A stretch of 64,000 bases of DNA from Pholis gunnellus (lineage: Eukaryota; Chordata; Actinopteri; Perciformes; Pholidae), in the NCBI GenBank assembly GCA_910591455.2, contig OU342806.1, positions 28,645,517-28,709,516 of the forward strand, in the 5' to 3' direction. A program made the translations under genes and the position numbers. Within the stretch, counting starts at the first letter, position 1; each line of letters starts with the position of its first letter. The notes beneath the pieces were generated by a model that worked only from the letters and a program-made list of their open reading frames with translations, ran no database searches and was not told where the DNA came from. Of this stretch, positions 44,369 to 54,449 are shown in pieces.

Positions 44369-45077
44369 GAGCTGACAGGATGATATCTTTAGCCAGAGAG
44401 AGATTCTTTTGGCCAAAAATGAGAGAGGAAATTGAACATTATGTGACAAAAGTGTGCCGGTGCTTGAAACAGAAAAAGTCAAACAGCAAAACAAGAACAC
44501 CTCTGCAGAGCATAACGACATCAGCACCTTTTGAAATGATTTCGATTGATTATCTGCACCTGGAGAGAAGCAAAGGTGGTGTGGAATACATTCTGGTGAT
44601 AATTGACCACTTTACAAAGTTTGCACAGGCTTATGCAACGCCAAATAAGTCAGGCAAGACAGCTGCACGCAAGATCTTTGATGACTATATTTTGAGATTC
44701 GGCTTCCCAGCCAAAATTCACCATGACCAGGGAAGGGAATTTGAAAATGAGTTGTTTAGGATGACTGCAAACTGCAAAGCTACAGTGGGATACGACATTC
44801 AAGGACAACTCCGTATCATCCTCAGTCCAACCCAGCTGAGCGATTTAACAGAACTTTGTTGAGTATGCTCCGGACATTGGAAGAGACGCAAAAACCTAAC
44901 TGGAAAGACCATTTGAACAAAGTGGTTCATGCATATAACTCCACTGTCCATGAATCAACAGGATTTTCTCCTTTTTTCCTGCTGTTTGGTAGAGAGCCTA
45001 CTTTACCCATTGATCTGATGTTTCCCAGAGAACAAGCAAGTCAACAGTCGCATGCTGGATATGCTGAGAAATGGTGA
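44369..45077 (+). pseudogene. gypsy integrase, frameshifted
   Basis: The zinc domain is split by a frame change between its two histidines (near 44,366). The frame from 44,380 then gives [16 protein letters not shown] and a C-R-C-L-K stretch, where the usual CxxC cysteine pair is altered in spacing. The catalytic core is seen as [11 protein letters not shown] (first Asp) and [15 protein letters not shown] (second Asp). The region of the third catalytic residue (about 44,790-44,850) is scrambled. Another frame opens at 44,856 with [17 protein letters not shown] and a [13 protein letters not shown] stretch typical of the core's end. It is inactive. Confidence 0.85.
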
Positions 45078-45900
45078 GGGTCAATGCAGGAAGCATATAA
45101 CATTGCACAGGAAAACATGAGAAAAGCTGGTGAAAGAGGACAAAAACACTACAACCAGAGAGCATGGAGTTCTGTACTTGAACCTGGAGACCATGTACTG
45201 ATCAGAAACCTGTCCGAGAGAGGAGGACCAGGAAAGATACGTGCTTACTGGGAAAACAAAGTACATGTGGTCAAAAACAGAAGAGGCGCAAACAGTCCTG
45301 TGTATGTTATGAAACCTCTGGATGGAGAAGGTAGAGAGAGAATCCTACACAGAAATCTTCTGTTACCTTGTCCTTACCTTGTTGATGAACAGAGCATCAA
45401 ATACCAGAAAGAAAGAAATAAGGACCATAAGAAAGAGAAGAATAACAATTCAAAACCGAGAGTAAAGGCTCAGACTTACCATGGAGACTGAGAGTTCAAG
45501 CGAGGAAGAATATGCTTTGTGGGTGCCTGGACCTAGTCAAAAGACTCACCTTAACCCTCAAGCCCCAGTCTTCAAGCCCACAACGAAACGACTTTCCAGA
45601 GTAGAAACTCAGGCTGAAAGACCCATTCAGAACGAAAGGAGTCAGCCACAGGAGGAGGACACTACTCAGGACAGAGGTCAAATGGGGGAGACAATACTTC
45701 AGGAGCAGGAGATGAGGCAGAGTCAACACTCAGATTCTGAGGAAGAACCAGAACACCAAGTGTACGAAAAGGATGCAGTGTCTTCAGAGGACGACCATGA
45801 ACCTGAGAGAGCCAGACGTTCTACAAGGACACGCCAACCAAGGTGTATCCTTATCTATAGTGAATTAGGGAAACCTAGTGTTACACACTTGAGAAAGTAG
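45078..45900 (+). pseudogene. gypsy integrase C-terminus and charged tail
   Basis: After a stop at about 45,075, a frame continues with HYNQRAWSSVLEPGDHVLIR and YWENKVHVV, which is the integrase C-terminal (GPY/F-type) module, then Lys-rich sequence to 45,491. An overlapping frame (45,481-45,900) adds 139 residues rich in Glu, Gln and Ser, with a basic ARRSTRTRQPRC end. Such a tail is common at the end of fish gypsy pol proteins. I see no chromodomain. Confidence 0.7.
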
Positions 45901-46453
45901 AGAATTGGACATAAAGTGTTTGAGTTCATAGTCAGAAACACAGCTAACGTGAATTTGAGTATTTATATTTGTTTGAATAGTTGTTAAGTAATACAGTTGC
46001 AGTGATTCATTAGTCATTATTCAGAAATTCATTTCTTGAAACTGAAAGAAAAAGCACAAGTTTATTTGCAGAGAAAGTGGTGTTACAATGTAACAAGGTG
46101 ACAAAAAAGGTATTCTGTGAGTAATAGTACTACACCTTAAAGCATGTATAATGTTAATGTACATTAAGTATGTTGGAATGGTAGATATTGCCATATGTGA
46201 TTTAATGGACTTGGGAGGCCTACCAATGTACCGAAAGATTAAGACAATCCAACCAGACAGGAAAATAAATAGTTGCCTATCTATCCTGTAGTCATGCTGT
46301 GGTAGTCATCAGATGTGTAGCTATTGACATTTGTATAATGTAACTGTATACTAGTCAGTACTCATTTCACGATGTTCAAATGTGTTATCTTGATGTTAAA
46401 CTAATAGTGATACCACCCAAAGAAAAATGTGTTGCCAACATTTTATTATTTTT
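45901..46453 (+). other. Untranslated stretch between gypsy pol and LTR
   Basis: AT-rich, no ORF; ends at the polypurine tract. Confidence 0.7.
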
Positions 46454-46465
46454 AGTGGGGGAGGG
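46454..46465 (+). promoter_or_regulatory. Polypurine tract
   Basis: AGTGGGGGAGGG immediately precedes the LTR TG. This is the expected plus-strand primer of an LTR retrotransposon (one T interrupts it). Confidence 0.8.
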
Positions 46466-46788
46466 TGTAGCGCACTGGAATATGTAATTTCATATTTCTT
46501 GCTAATTTAATATCACTGTGTCTATGTAAAATCATTTGCTTTAAATATGTGTTTAAGTTCATTCATATTTGTATTACTTCAGTAGTTATGCTTGCCAACC
46601 GTAAAGGGAAGAAAGTTGTTGTACTGACCCTTTAGAAGAAAGCGCTGTCGCTTTAAGAGAGTTGTTAGAGAATGTGAGGTATGCAGGCTGAAGGAAAAAT
46701 GTGCTTGTGCTTAACCGTGGGATTGTAAATAAAAGTTGCAAAACGAAGATGGACGTGTTGTTGGACAGTTCATTTTACGGGTGCAACA
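46466..46788 (+). repeat. 3' LTR of the gypsy element
   Basis: 323 bp, beginning TGTAGCGCACTGG and ending GGGTGCAACA (TG...CA). It contains AATAAA at 46,728-46,733, a polyadenylation signal about 55 bp from the end. The last 19 bp match 42,057-42,075 with one difference, which is all that remains of the 5' LTR. Confidence 0.85.
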
Positions 46789-46790
46789 TA

Positions 46791-47020
46791 TGTGTTATTT
46801 ACAATTCATCCAGTTCAAATCTGACAATGAATATTGTTGAGATAATATTCTATTCAACTTTGTATATTTGAAATGACAGTCAGTTGTTGACTACTAACAG
46901 ATGTTAATACAACTATTAGGCTACTTCAATATAAATGGGACTAAATCATAGCACAAGTTAGACATTAGTGTGATGTTAGTGTGAGGAAATTCTTTCTAAA
47001 TGGACCTTGTTGAAATTTAA
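46791..47020. repeat. 230-bp direct repeat, right copy
   Basis: Starts within two bases of the LTR end. It matches 41,484-41,713 with only a few differences (for example CAGATGTTAATACAACTATT here against CAGACGTTAATACAACTGTT there). Confidence 0.95.
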
Positions 47021-47029
47021 TTGAATACC

Positions 47030-47350
47030 CCTGCCATAGACTGTTTAAAATATGGGCGTAGTCTCTGTGACGTCACCCATAGCTTTCTCATAGCTTTTTC
47101 AAAGTGGGTGGCTCCGTCCTTTGCCATCTTGGCAGTGACAACACAGCCTAACTCCCACCTTATCCAAAAATGGTCAAAGAGGAGTATTATCAGTGGAGCT
47201 GAGGTGGGCCTGGGTAATGCGGCAGAGCAGACAGCTATAGTGGCTAGCCTGAGAAGATACCCGGCTGTAGGATGCTGTTTGTATTTAGTTTACTTGCTGC
47301 ACAAGTCAGCATAAGCAGCATGTGCCCCACCCACTCAGCTCAAATCGGCA
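47030..47350. repeat. Dispersed fish repeat (CATAGACTGT type)
   Basis: CATAGACTGTTTAAAATATG, GTGACGTCACCCATAG, GTGGGTGGCTCCGTC, GCCATCTTGGCAGTG and GACAGCTATAGTGGCTAGCC are the wording of a common percomorph repeat. No class assigned. Confidence 0.7.
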
Positions 47351-47565
47351 CTGTACAAGTTTTGGAGTGCATCCACTAGTTCATGGATTTTGATGACCTC
47401 ATCTAAAAAGTTTCCTGTTACGTTGATATAATATCAAAACATGTCCACATAAGTAAACTTGATATGTCTGAAAAAGAGAAAAACATATCAACATTAGCGT
47501 CATTTTCCACAGTGTAGCAGCTATGCTGTGATTTTCAACACAAGGGCTTTGCTTTGTCTGTCTTC
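47351..47565. other. No recognised feature
   Basis: Short unique-looking interval. Confidence 0.5.
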
Positions 47566-47573
47566 GTGGATAC

Positions 47574-48774
47574 CAGTGGTGGGCCGTCAGGGCCAGCAAG
47601 GCCTTCTCTGCTGGCCGAAACAGAATCACAAAGTTATAGCTATTTTATAATTTAATATTTTTTCTTAAATACACTACATGTATTATAATTTATAAAATTA
47701 TTTTTCCCATTATCTTATTTTCTCATTGCACAGCTACTGTCTTCCTCAGTTGCTCTGCTTCCAGTGCAGCTTGTTTTAAGTAGAGCTTTTATCCAATCAG
47801 ATTTCACCTCTGTGTCTCTAGGTAAGAAGAGAGGCCCCAGGCCTGCAGACTCATAATTGAATCCCTCTGCAGTTTAAGTGAATGGGGACAATATTGTTGA
47901 TTGTCATAGTGTTCAACCAATCAGATCTTTAGTTTGACATGTTGGGCGTATTCTTTGACGTGCCAGAGCCTTCTAGCTGGCCTAGCCATTCGTGATTGGT
48001 CAGTGGGCTTGCGTGAAATATTGGGCGGGGACAATCCCAATATCTGCTGCCTCTGTCGAGCGGACATTTTCAGCCCTTAAACGCATTAAAATGTATTCAA
48101 CAAATACAACTGGGGAGGCTCGACTGTCTTCAATGGCGTCCATGAATCGAGAAGGACTTGTTACTGGAACTAAAACGCACGGCTGTACTGAACAACCGTG
48201 AGATTAAACTCTTTGTTAACAAAGAAAGGAGGACTTTGTCTTTAAATAGTGAACAGCAGCTTTGGTAAGTTAAATGTGTTTGTTTTTACATCTGCAGTAG
48301 CTTTAATATGCTTGTTTATATATTATTATTTGTACAACTTGTTTTTATGAAGATGGCTTTTTGTTTGGTTTAATATGTAATAGGAACCATTGTTACATCC
48401 AATGTTGCTCTGGGGACATATTTAGCCGGTGCCAGTGTTGGCAACTTGCCGACTTTCTCGCTAAATCTGGCGACTTTCCAAACCCTCACGGCGACTTTTT
48501 TTGTCAAATGCTAGTAGCGACTTTTTCTGGTGTTATTGTAGACTTTTCTGGTGTTTTGTCTCTGACGTTAAAGCACATACGTTCTGCACTGTCGTGAGCC
48601 CCTCCGCTGCCCCAAAGCACTCACAGAAGCCTCGCGCAGCAGTCAAAGAAGAGAGGAGACTCACTCTATAGGTGTTGAGCTTCATTTTTACACAAAACAA
48701 ATAATAACCGTAGCTGTGTTTCAGCTGCAGGACAGCAGTGAAAGCTCTAGTATAAAATGGACGGCCCACCACTG
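47574..48774 (+). mobile_element. hAT-2 (CAGTGGTGGGCC family), deleted
   Basis: Inverted ends CAGTGGTGGGCCGTC (47,574) and ACGGCCCACCACTG (to 48,774) are flanked by the exact 8-bp duplication GTGGATAC (47,566-47,573 and 48,775-48,782). The first 400 bp is shared with hAT-3. A C-terminal transposase fragment sits at 47,992-48,201. The right half includes repeated Arg-Phe-Ser-type text (GGCGACTTT, GCGACTTTTTC). At 1.2 kb, without a BED finger or catalytic domain, it is non-autonomous. Confidence 0.92.
48031..48201 (+). pseudogene. hAT-2 transposase C-terminal fragment
   Basis: TIPISAASVERTFSALKRIK is the core of the hAT C-terminal dimerisation domain (the SAASVER.FSALK.IK box), followed by RLSSMASMNREGL. 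The 5' part of the ORF from 47,992 is unrelated to it. The domain mediates transposase dimers. The upstream catalytic region is missing. Confidence 0.85.
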
Positions 48775-48902
48775 GTGGATACTAAAGGAAGGATATTATC
48801 ATAGTACCTTGGTCTGCTAATGATTTTAGAGACTCATGCTGGCTCGCTCATCTGCAGCCAGCTCTGATTTCTATTTGGCTGACTACCTGTTTTGAAAACC
48901 CG

Positions 48903-49345
48903 TTCTCACTCCCAACTTGTCACATACTGACACTTGGTCAGTGCCCCTCAGCCTCTCCACTGCATTATTAGATGGTCAGAGCACCTGACATAGCATAAAG
49001 AACGTGAAAGTTGCCGTAGGGAGGAGGTAGGTTTGGATTGGATTGGTTGGGTCAAACAAACACAGGACTTTCACCCAGGAGATTGCTGTTTGTGTCCAGT
49101 GTGAAACAATGTTGACTTGCTTTACCTTGGTTTTTGTTACATAATGGAAGCATGTGAAGTTAAGTACGTATGCTATGTAACAAACAAAGTTATTTTAATG
49201 AAGAAACATACTTATTTTTTAACCCAAACCATGATCTGTCCGAAACCAAGTAGTTTGTTGCCTAAACCTAACCAAGTAAACCTAAAACTAAATAAACCTA
49301 CACTGTAAGTCTATTTTGAAAAGACACTGTATGCATGTCATGAGT
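48903..49345. repeat. Repeat D, copy 3
   Basis: GTTCTCACTCCCAACTTGTC at the left, GGTTGGGTCAAACAAACACA and GGACTTTCACCCAGGAGA in the middle, and CCTAAACCTAACCAAGTAAA with TATTTTGAAAAGACACTG at the right correspond to the element at 27,837-28,157. The right inverted end is lost or too diverged to see. Confidence 0.65.
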
Positions 49346-49904
49346 AGAAACTGACTAGCCGTCCCTGGCACGTCCAAAACTGACAATAGGAGTATAAAGA
49401 AGAGCGTCATAGTTTGAAGCGTAGGACCACTGACTGAGTGAGTATTTGACCATGTGTTGGTTTCCACCAGCTTTAACACACACTTTATTTTCTCTCCACC
49501 ACATAAGCCACCACGATGAGCAATTAGCAGCACCCCTGACTGTATTTGGCTCAAAGAGTTCGGCTGGCCTAGATTCCTAATTTGTCCATAATATGGACAA
49601 AACCCCTCCCTCTCTCACACACATACACTCACATAGACACAAGGATTAGAAAAATGAACGGATTTCCCCGTATGTAATGTTGATATTGTCATTTTCCAAA
49701 ACTCTCCAACTCTCTCCCACCTCTTTTAACATTAAAGTCTGACTAATTATTGATAACTGATGATCATATCCAATCATTTCCATTGTCACTGGGCAAGACA
49801 GCTAATGAAAAAAATGCATGCACTTTCAGAGCAAAGTACACACTTCTGTCACAGAACATTTCCTTCTCACCTGCTCTGTATATGTACTAAGCAGCATGCA
49901 GATG
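49346..49904. other. No recognised feature
   Basis: Unique-looking DNA. Confidence 0.5.
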
Positions 49905-50065
49905 CATCTTTATAGGAATACTTCAACATTTGGGGACGTATGCTCTCGAAAGCTGGAATGAAAATATTCATACCAACCTCATGTCTGTGCGTTAGGTATA
50001 GGGCTGGAGTCAGGATGTTGTCAGACTAACTTAGCAGATTGGACCAGCCTGGATGTTTCACACCT
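49905..50065 (+). repeat. Repeat E, forward copy
   Basis: AATACTTCAACATTTGGGGA, CAACCTCATGTCTGTGCGTT and GGGCTGGAGTCAGGATG are the forward form of the repeat seen in reverse at 36,250-36,405. Confidence 0.6.
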
Positions 50066-50514
50066 CCCAACACCCCTAAAGTTCACTGATTAACATGTTG
50101 TTAGTCATTTATTCAATCTGAGCATAAACAGATATATCAATTAATGGTTTTAGGGAGAGTTACTACGACGAATGTTTCTTGACAAACAGCAGTGTATTCA
50201 GCCTCCCAGCACTTCCCTGCAGCTTCTCTAGCTATGGCGTGAGGTTGCCAGGTCCAGGTTGTATCTCTGTACAGGAATAATGACACCTCGCTCTGATGAC
50301 AAGACTTGGGGAAGCTGCACACGATCACTCCACTGGCTGTTGTTCGACAAAAAATTGTTCCAGCACATACCGGTGAATGAGAGTGACCACAACTCATGAA
50401 AGTTGCATCAATTTCTGTGTTGTGGGGGAAAAAGGATTTAATCTATGGTGTCTTTGCTACAGAAACTGAACTCTGAGTGACGAGAAACTGGCAAGTCTGT
50501 GGTCACAGTGGCAG
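50066..50514. other. No recognised feature
   Basis: Unique-looking DNA. Confidence 0.5.
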
Positions 50515-50765
50515 GTCCTGGTCATGCTCTGGCAAAAGACAGGATACATTGAACTGCATGTCTGGCCCTTTTTTGCTAATTTGATGGCACTCCATCCAAA
50601 AGTTGTTAAGATAGAACCATGTGGCGGTGCTAGAGGAGCAGCCAGGGGATCAGTCAGTAGGATTCATCCTCTGGAAGCCATATGAGTTTTATACATAATT
50701 TAGTTGAAAGCCATCCAGTAGTTGTTGAGATAATTTAGTCCGGAGCAAAAATGGCGCACCAACAT
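50515..50765 (-). repeat. Dispersed fish repeat, reverse copies
   Basis: GGATTCATCCTCTGGAAGCC, CCATCCAGTAGTTGTTGAGA and an earlier diverged CCATCCAAAAGTTGTTAAGA show two units of a common fish repeat. Its forward form is at 58,015-58,320. Confidence 0.65.
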
Positions 50766-51696
50766 CTAGTTACACTGCTCTCATGGCCAAAGACATACCT
50801 CAACTGTGGCCTTATGCTGGTGCTAGAGAGACTGATGAAAATGGATATAGGTTACTTTCACACTTAATTTCACATACCTTAAGAACCACAGTGTGAGGAA
50901 GCACACAAGGGGTTTGAGACAAGTTATGTGTTCACAGGGCTTTGAAGACTCTGCAAACAGCACATCTGCAATCAATACAACTAGTTTCATGTTAATGTAC
51001 ACATTATATGGTGGCACTGTGCATATCTGTAAAAAGCCAAATACATACAGTTTGATTGTGAAAGGGCATGCTAAGGGACGGAATAAGGGGACTGAGGTCA
51101 TTGTGATATTAATGAATAGATTTGACATCTAGCATATCTCATTTGTACATTGTAGTCCCTATTATTTGCTACTGTAAAGTGTAATGGTGCTAGGTGTGAG
51201 AGGGAATGTGAGCAGAGACAGTGAGTGAAAGCACATTGCAGTCATTCTGTGCAGTGGATTCATAGGCAGCAGTCTTTTGGAGCTGCTGCTGAATATGATT
51301 GAATACTCTTCCCTGTTTTCATTATTTGTAATACAAATCATCTTCATCCCACTCTGGATTTAGTCATCTGGCAGAGATTATTCTAGAAGGACACAAGTCC
51401 TATTTACAAGTCTCACAATAGGGTTTCATTTCTGAACCTAATTAGAGTAACTGGGTCACATAAGGTGATGCTGTATTGAAACAGATCATTGTCTCAAAAG
51501 TCTAATACCCAAGTGGATCCAAGCTGACTCTACCACTCATGTGGTGTGTCATCATCACAGGAGAAACATGTTGCTTTTTGAGCCCGAGAATGTAAACTGC
51601 TACTCTTTCGGACTGCAGCTGCCCATTAATTGGTGGAGCATCATGCTTCTGCCAGTGTTGGTGTTCTCTGTTTGAGTCTTTGTTTAGTCTTGTATT
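50766..51696. other. No recognised feature
   Basis: Overlapping ORFs on both strands at 50,823-51,132 show no motif. Confidence 0.5.
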
Positions 51697-51848
51697 TAGG
51701 GCTGCAACAATGAATCGATAAAATTCGATTATTAAAAGACTTGGCAATGAATTTCATTATCGATTCGTTGTGTCGCGCAACTATTACGCCACTCAATAAG
51801 TCGCGGAGATGTTTGCCTCTTGGCGCCCCTTCGATGCTCTTAACTGAG

Positions 51849-52019
51849 TAATCAAGAACGAAAGTCAGAGGTTCAAAGACGATCAGATACCGTCGTAGTT
51901 CCGACCATAAACGATGCCAACTAGCGATCCGGCGGCGTTATTCCCATGACCCGCCGGGCAGCGTCCGGGAAACCAAAGTCTTTGGGTTCCGGGGGGAGTA
52001 TGGTTGCAACGCTGAAACT
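51849..52019 (+). pseudogene. 18S rRNA gene fragment, part 1
   Basis: From TAATCAAGAACGAAAGTCAG through GACGATCAGATACCGTCGTA, TTCCGACCATAAACGATGCC and CATGACCCGCCGGGCAGC to GGTTGCAACGCTGAAACT this follows the central-to-3' part of eukaryotic 18S rRNA. Differences from the recalled consensus include CAACGCTG for CAAAGCTG and TAGCGATCCGG within a variable stretch. It ends exactly where part 2 would continue after TTAAA. With neither 5' domain nor 3' end it is not functional. Confidence 0.93.
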
Positions 52020-53398
52020 CCGCTCGGGATCTAAAGGTTAATTTAGATCCCGAGCAGAGCCCAATTGGGCTCTAGAGGGGGGGCGACAGAGTGTACACAT
52101 GTAGTACAAATCACTTTTGAGAACGAATTAAATGATATTTTAAAATATTTCAAAAACATACATGACAAAGAGATTCTGATCAAATGGACCATGTAACCTA
52201 TTTTAATCACTCAAAAACATATATATACACAAAGTACTTCAAGGTACTACAAGTACTACCACAATTTCACCTATTTCTCGCCAGGAGAAGCCGAGCAATG
52301 TTCTCCGTTATCGGTCCCAGCCGCGACCTACGGCACTTTCACACACACACTTCATATCCAGGAGCACGAGGAGAACACTCTGCATCGACCTATTGCCTCC
52401 AAATTATTCTACTTTAAACCGTTAGAAAGTTACTATTGATCTGCCACAGATATCAACTCAGCCCATCATCATAAACATTGAAATGCTCCGTACCTTTTAG
52501 ATGTTTCCTGGATGAAAATCGAATAAAAAAAAGAATAATCCATGCCTGCATATCGAAGCCGTCTCTCTCCTCTGCTGTTAAAAAAACTGAGTCTCTGACG
52601 AGCTTCTATGACGAATGAATAATAATTTCAGTTTTGGCCAATGGGTTTGACCCATGGGGCGGATCACAGTTTTCGATTATTTTATTGGCTTAAAATTCTG
52701 TCAAACAACTCAAACAACGAATCACTACACTGCCCAGATTCTTCCGGGTTCAGAACTGTAAGAATTGCGCAAATCGGCCAATCACAGGCTGTGTTTTGTT
52801 CAAATACATCCCGTAAAACTGAAATTCTGACGAAAATTAGCCATATTTTACAGGTTTCTATATAGCACAGGCTCTCAAAATGATGCCAAACTGCTGTATT
52901 AGATAGATTTAACACTATTAGTGATAAAAGAAGTGAAATATAGAGTTATATAGTATTTAAAAGTACAATAAAAGAGCTATATCGGCTACTTCCAAAATCA
53001 GAATTGGCGTTGGCTGACCTCAGCTGACCTGTACACCGGTATTGATTTCTCAGGCATACTTCACTCTATCAAAGCCAATTTTTTTTTAAAAAGGACAAAA
53101 GACATGTGATATGATTTGAGAGAGTTTAAGCCTTCGACTGCATCATTTCAAATCAATAAAAGTGCTTTTCTTTTCAGGCGAACATGAACATTTTTTATTT
53201 GAGCTGTGTGTTATATTCATTCAGCATTAACCAATAACATATACACTTATATGTACATATATTAAAAAACTATCACAAGTGTTAGTGTTATAATACCATT
53301 GAAATTATTCAAATAGACCTTGTAGTTAGCGAGATAAGCCCCTTAAGAGTGTGGGTATGAAATGTTCGAGCGGAGGGCTCAAAATAGGCTTAGGGGTT

Positions 53399-53399
<1 letters not shown>
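52020..53399. mobile_element. C3: TTAA-associated element inside the 18S fragment
   Basis: It starts with a palindrome (arms GCTCGGGATCTAAA / TTTAGATCCCGAGC, 52,022-52,055, around GGTTAA). It continues with GGGGGGGCGACAGAGTGTAC, homologous in reverse to the right end of C1, and with the C1 arm sequence from CAGTTTTGGCCAATGG (52,630) to CTTGTAGTTAGCGAGAT. In the 18S consensus the interrupted site contains TTAA (CTTAAAGG), matching the target preference of the family. Here the right junction reads GGTTAGGAATT, so the joint has decayed. Confidence 0.6.
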
Positions 53400-53435
<36 letters not shown>

Positions 53436-53810
53436 GCGGCTTAATTTGACTCGACGCGGGAAACCTCACCCGGCCCGCACACGGAAAGGATTGACAGATT
53501 GATGCTCTTTCTCGATTCTGTGGGTGGTGGTGCATGGCCGTTCGTAGTTGGTGGAGCGATTTGTCTGGTTAATTCCGATAACGAACGAGACTCCGGCATG
53601 CTAACTAGTTACGTGGCCCCGTGCGGTCGGCGTCCAACTTCTTAGAGGGACAAGTGGCGTTCAGCCACACGAGATTGAGCAATAACAGGTCTGTGATGCC
53701 CTGAGATGTCCGGGGCTGCACGCGCGCCACACTGAGTGGATCAGCGTGTGTCTACCCTTCGCCGAGAGGCGTGGGTAACCTGCTGAACCCCACTCGTGAT
53801 ATTAGTCCAT
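53400..53810 (+). pseudogene. 18S rRNA gene fragment, part 2
   Basis: GGAATTGACGGAAGGGCACC, CACGGAAAGGATTGACAGAT, TGGTGGTGCATGGCCGTTC, AACGAACGAGACTCCGGCAT, GAGCAATAACAGGTCTGTGA and TGAACCCCACTCGTGAT follow 18S rRNA in order. Substitutions such as ACTCGACGCGGG for ACTCAACACGGG and a missing A before GCTCTTTC mark it as a pseudogene. The 18S match stops at 53,810, about 250 bases before the true 18S 3' end, and is followed by hAT-like tail sequence. Confidence 0.95.
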
Positions 53811-54035
53811 TTTTTTTTATTATTATTACTTTAACAGCTCAGGGATGTTCAAGGAGCAACCTGTTTGTGCACTTTCTGAAGATTCTTTGCACTGTGAATT
53901 TGCACTGTCAGTTCTGTTTTTGAATAAAGGGTTGGAAATTAATGCTTTTTTGTTTTTTTATCCGATTCATCGATTAATCAAACAAATAATCGACAGATTA
54001 ATCGATTGTTAAAATAATCGTTAGTTGCAGCCCTA

Positions 54036-54330
54036 GTCCAATTACCCTCATGTCTCTTCAGATTGGGTCCAATTGTCCTTGAATACTTTTGGGACTTGGC
54101 TTGTTTGATTGTTGGGTTTGGGTAGGTTTCCCACAGGCGCTGGATAAGGTCCAAAATACGAACGTTTCTTTATCTCCAAAACACCCGCTAAACTTAGCAA
54201 TTAGATAAGAATTATATTTATTATATTAATATATATTTTTTTATAACTATGTTTGGGTGAATACCTTAAACACTATTATTTACTCTTTAAAGTTATCTCC
54301 GCCAGATATGAGATTACGTGTATGGTCGTT
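54036..54330. other. No recognised feature
   Basis: Unique-looking DNA up to the TG microsatellite. Confidence 0.5.
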
Positions 54331-54366
<36 letters not shown>

Positions 54367-54371
54367 TGTGT
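54331..54371. repeat. (TG)n microsatellite
   Basis: About 17 TG units, then imperfect TCTGTGTG. Confidence 0.95.
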
Positions 54372-54429
54372 GTTTGTCTGGCCCTCAAAAGCTAATCTCA
54401 CATCCTATTTTATTTTTTTTTAAACATTT

Positions 54430-54449
54430 TGTATGTATGTATGTATGTA
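54430..54449. repeat. (GTAT)n microsatellite
   Basis: Five GTAT-type units. Confidence 0.85.

Larger units (their letters stand above)
42057..46788 (+). mobile_element. Ty3/gypsy LTR retrotransposon remnant
   Basis: Order on the plus strand: a 19-bp tail of the 5' LTR ending GGGTGCAACA (42,057-42,075), a putative primer-binding site from 42,083, gag with a zinc knuckle, a large deletion removing protease, reverse transcriptase and the start of RNase H, then the end of RNase H, integrase and a C-terminal tail. These are followed by an untranslated stretch, a polypurine tract (46,454-46,465) and a complete 3' LTR. Frames are interrupted several times. It cannot transpose by itself. Confidence 0.85.
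51697..54035. mobile_element. hAT-5: hAT-like element carrying an 18S rDNA fragment
   Basis: The left end TAGGGCTGCAAC (51,697) and right end GTTGCAGCCCTA (to 54,035) are inverted repeats, with ATCGAT/AATCG-rich subterminal sequence on both sides. This is the wording of a common fish Ac-like hAT family. The 3' side includes GAATAAAGGGTTGGAAATTA, typical of its tail as I recall it. In place of a transposase the interior holds 18S rRNA gene sequence in two contiguous parts with a TTAA-associated element between them. No 8-bp duplication is evident, so insertion as a unit is not proven. Confidence 0.7.

Noticed and set aside
42280..45900. Host gene derived from a gypsy gag-pol
   Set aside because: There are several stops and frame changes, a gag-pol deletion joint and an adjacent 3' LTR. 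This is a dead retrotransposon rather than a domesticated gene.
51849..53810. Functional 18S rRNA gene
   Set aside because: Only a central-to-3' part is present. It carries changes at normally invariant positions, is split by a 1.4-kb element and sits between hAT-like ends.
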